Below are positions 49,297 to 50,083 of a stretch of 50,083 nucleotides of DNA, one piece after another. The stretch is from NCBI GenBank assembly GCA_017472225.1, contig JAFUQS010000044.1, positions 1 to 50,083 on the forward strand, given 5' to 3'. The translations under genes and the position numbers were made by a program. Position 1 is the stretch's first letter, and each line of letters opens with the position of its first letter. The notes under the pieces were generated by a model. That model was not told the DNA's origin. It did not search any database and saw only the letters and a program-made list of their open reading frames with translations. Origin of the DNA: Clostridia bacterium. GTDB taxonomy: Bacteria > Bacillota > Clostridia > Oscillospirales > Acutalibacteraceae.

Positions 49297-49325
49297 AGTA
49301 TAACATTCAAGAGCAACTTTTGCAA
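49297..49325 (-). promoter_or_regulatory. Promoter of the giant gene
   Basis: On the minus strand TTGCAA (49320-49325) and TATACT (49297-49302) are separated by 17 nt, placing transcription start near 49290. Confidence 0.65.
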
Positions 49326-49483
49326 GAATTTTTTCTAATTTTTTTTAATTCTACGCTTTTCACAAATGAAAAGCCACTATTTTGGTGAGTTTTACAGTTA
49401 ATATACAGTTAAAAAAATTGCCAACTTTTTTCCATTTCAACATTTGGTGTACCCTGCCGAAACCTCCACAAAATCTTGAAAAA

Positions 49484-49511
49484 TGAGGAATTAGGAGTGA
49501 GGAATCAGGAT
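49484..49511. repeat. Tandem 14-mer repeat
   Basis: TGAGGAATTAGGAG (49484-49497) is followed directly by TGAGGAATCAGGAT (49498-49511), two mismatches apart. It is a short tandem duplication of a type common in intergenic DNA of this group. Confidence 0.6.
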
Positions 49512-49594
49512 TTGTGATCACGATGGACTTTACACTTATTAATAAGACTTACCCGCAAAAAGAGTTAATACTCAGATACCTACTCTGTAGATTA

Positions 49595-49646
49595 TAAAAA
49601 ACCGGCAAGTCACTACTTTTTTCAGTAGCGACCTGCTGATTTTTTA
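49595..49646. terminator. Bidirectional terminator-like hairpin
   Basis: A run of A, then GCAaGTCaCTACT, a T-rich loop, AGTAGcGACcTGC and a run of T form a long imperfect stem. It would work as a terminator in either direction. No gene in the window clearly uses it, so it may serve a gene beyond the right edge or be a repeat element. Confidence 0.5.
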
Positions 49647-49647
49647 G

Positions 49648-49735
49648 CCTTCCCCTTTTGAAGGGGAAGGTGTCACGCAGTGACAGATGAGGTAAAAAGA
49701 TCAAGAGAGTTGGTATCTCATACCAACTCTCTTTT
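49648..49735. repeat. Dispersed double-hairpin repeat, right copy
   Basis: CCTTCCCCTT/AAGGGGAAGG (49648-49670) form a 10-bp hairpin. A GTCAC..GTGAC motif and GAGGTAAAAA follow. A second perfect 12-bp hairpin (49704-49732) ends in TTTT. The second half matches 341-405 at the other end of the window. Confidence 0.65.
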
Positions 49736-50083
49736 GCGGGTAATGTCATTAACTTAAGAAAAAGTTTGCTTCAGCTTTTTAAAGAAATAACATCTTATTT
49801 ATAATATAAAAAGTTTATTCGCTGCGGAAACAACAGACGCAGGCGGGTAGAAGCTTTATAAAAAGTAACAAACTACGGGAATTATCATACTTAATAAAAA
49901 GCAGAAACCAAAGCGCTTCGTAGTCTGTTGTTGCAGGCGGACTAAGAGTATATTAAAAATGGAAAAGGCAGTGTCCGCTAAAAAGTGCGCTTTTGCATCT
50001 CGGCGCCCCTGAAAGGTTATTCCCCTGTTAGGGGAAATGTCTGCAAAGCAGACAAAAGGGTGCCCGTTTACGGAGTAAAAGCT

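Larger units (their letters stand above)
49177..50083. other. Non-coding flank upstream of the giant gene
   Basis: I see no credible gene. The first 150 nt hold the giant gene's leader and promoter. Beyond that lie a tandem 14-mer (49484-49511), a bidirectional terminator-like hairpin, a dispersed hairpin repeat and, from about 50016, a second hairpin pair (TTCCCCT/AGGGGAA and GTCTGC/GCAGAC) resembling the same repeat family. The region looks like accumulated intergenic elements. Confidence 0.6.

Noticed and set aside
49549-49749. A 66-codon minus-strand frame in the right flank
   Set aside because: It runs through a terminator-like hairpin and dispersed repeats and has no ribosome site.

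Overview
The window looks like a chromosomal segment of a gut-type member of the Clostridia (Oscillospiraceae/Ruminococcaceae-like). The evidence is the gene order rimP-nusA-ylxR-ylxQ-infB-rbfA-nrnA-truB-ribF, strong Gram-positive ribosome binding sites of the AAGGAGG type, near-consensus sigma-A promoters with 17-bp spacers, YSIRK-less Gram-positive signal peptides, and a scatter of short intergenic repeats of the kind common in that group. No rRNA, tRNA, CRISPR, integrase or transposase was seen. The genus cannot be fixed from sequence reading alone.

Layout. (1) 1-489: a non-coding flank with dispersed hairpin repeats. (2) 490-10753: one long minus-strand translation operon. It starts at a promoter at 10725-10753 and a leader hairpin. 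It runs rimP, nusA, ylxR, ylxQ, infB, rbfA, nrnA, truB, ribF, then two membrane-associated proteins of unknown role, and ends at a hairpin overlapping the last stop codon. (3) 10814-18409: a group of exported enzymes, each with its own promoter and terminator. It holds an 870-residue Ig-like/helical protein, a lipase-like alpha/beta hydrolase whose nucleophile position is cysteine, two tandem endonuclease/exonuclease/phosphatase (EEP) paralogues, and a divergently transcribed metallophosphoesterase. (4) 18451-18948: a flavin-reductase-like protein. (5) 19144-49176: a single uninterrupted 30,033-bp gene encoding a 10,010-residue secreted protein. (6) 49177-50083: its promoter and a second repeat-rich flank.

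The giant gene is the most unusual content. It has a consensus-like promoter, a perfect ribosome binding site, a signal peptide, about 1,100 residues of unique N-terminal region, about fifteen diverged tandem units, and a short acidic-then-amphipathic C-terminal tail. Each unit carries a recognisable anchor motif of the form GGxGYxYAIIPLLEALG. Units shrink from roughly 700-790 residues near the N-terminus to about 470 near the C-terminus. In the C-terminal half they alternate between two subtypes, which suggests growth by duplication of two-unit blocks. Acidic, tyrosine-rich, probably beta-stranded modules sit before many anchors and disappear toward the C-terminus. I do not recognise the family and assign no function. 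A giant cell-surface or extracellular structural/adhesive protein is the simplest inference.

The neighbouring exported hydrolases (lipase-like, two EEPs, metallophosphoesterase) could act outside the cell on lipids, phospholipid head groups or nucleic acids. The lipase-like protein shares with the giant protein an acidic stretch, a tryptophan and a terminal hydrophobic/basic helix, hinting at common surface retention. These links are inference from proximity and architecture.
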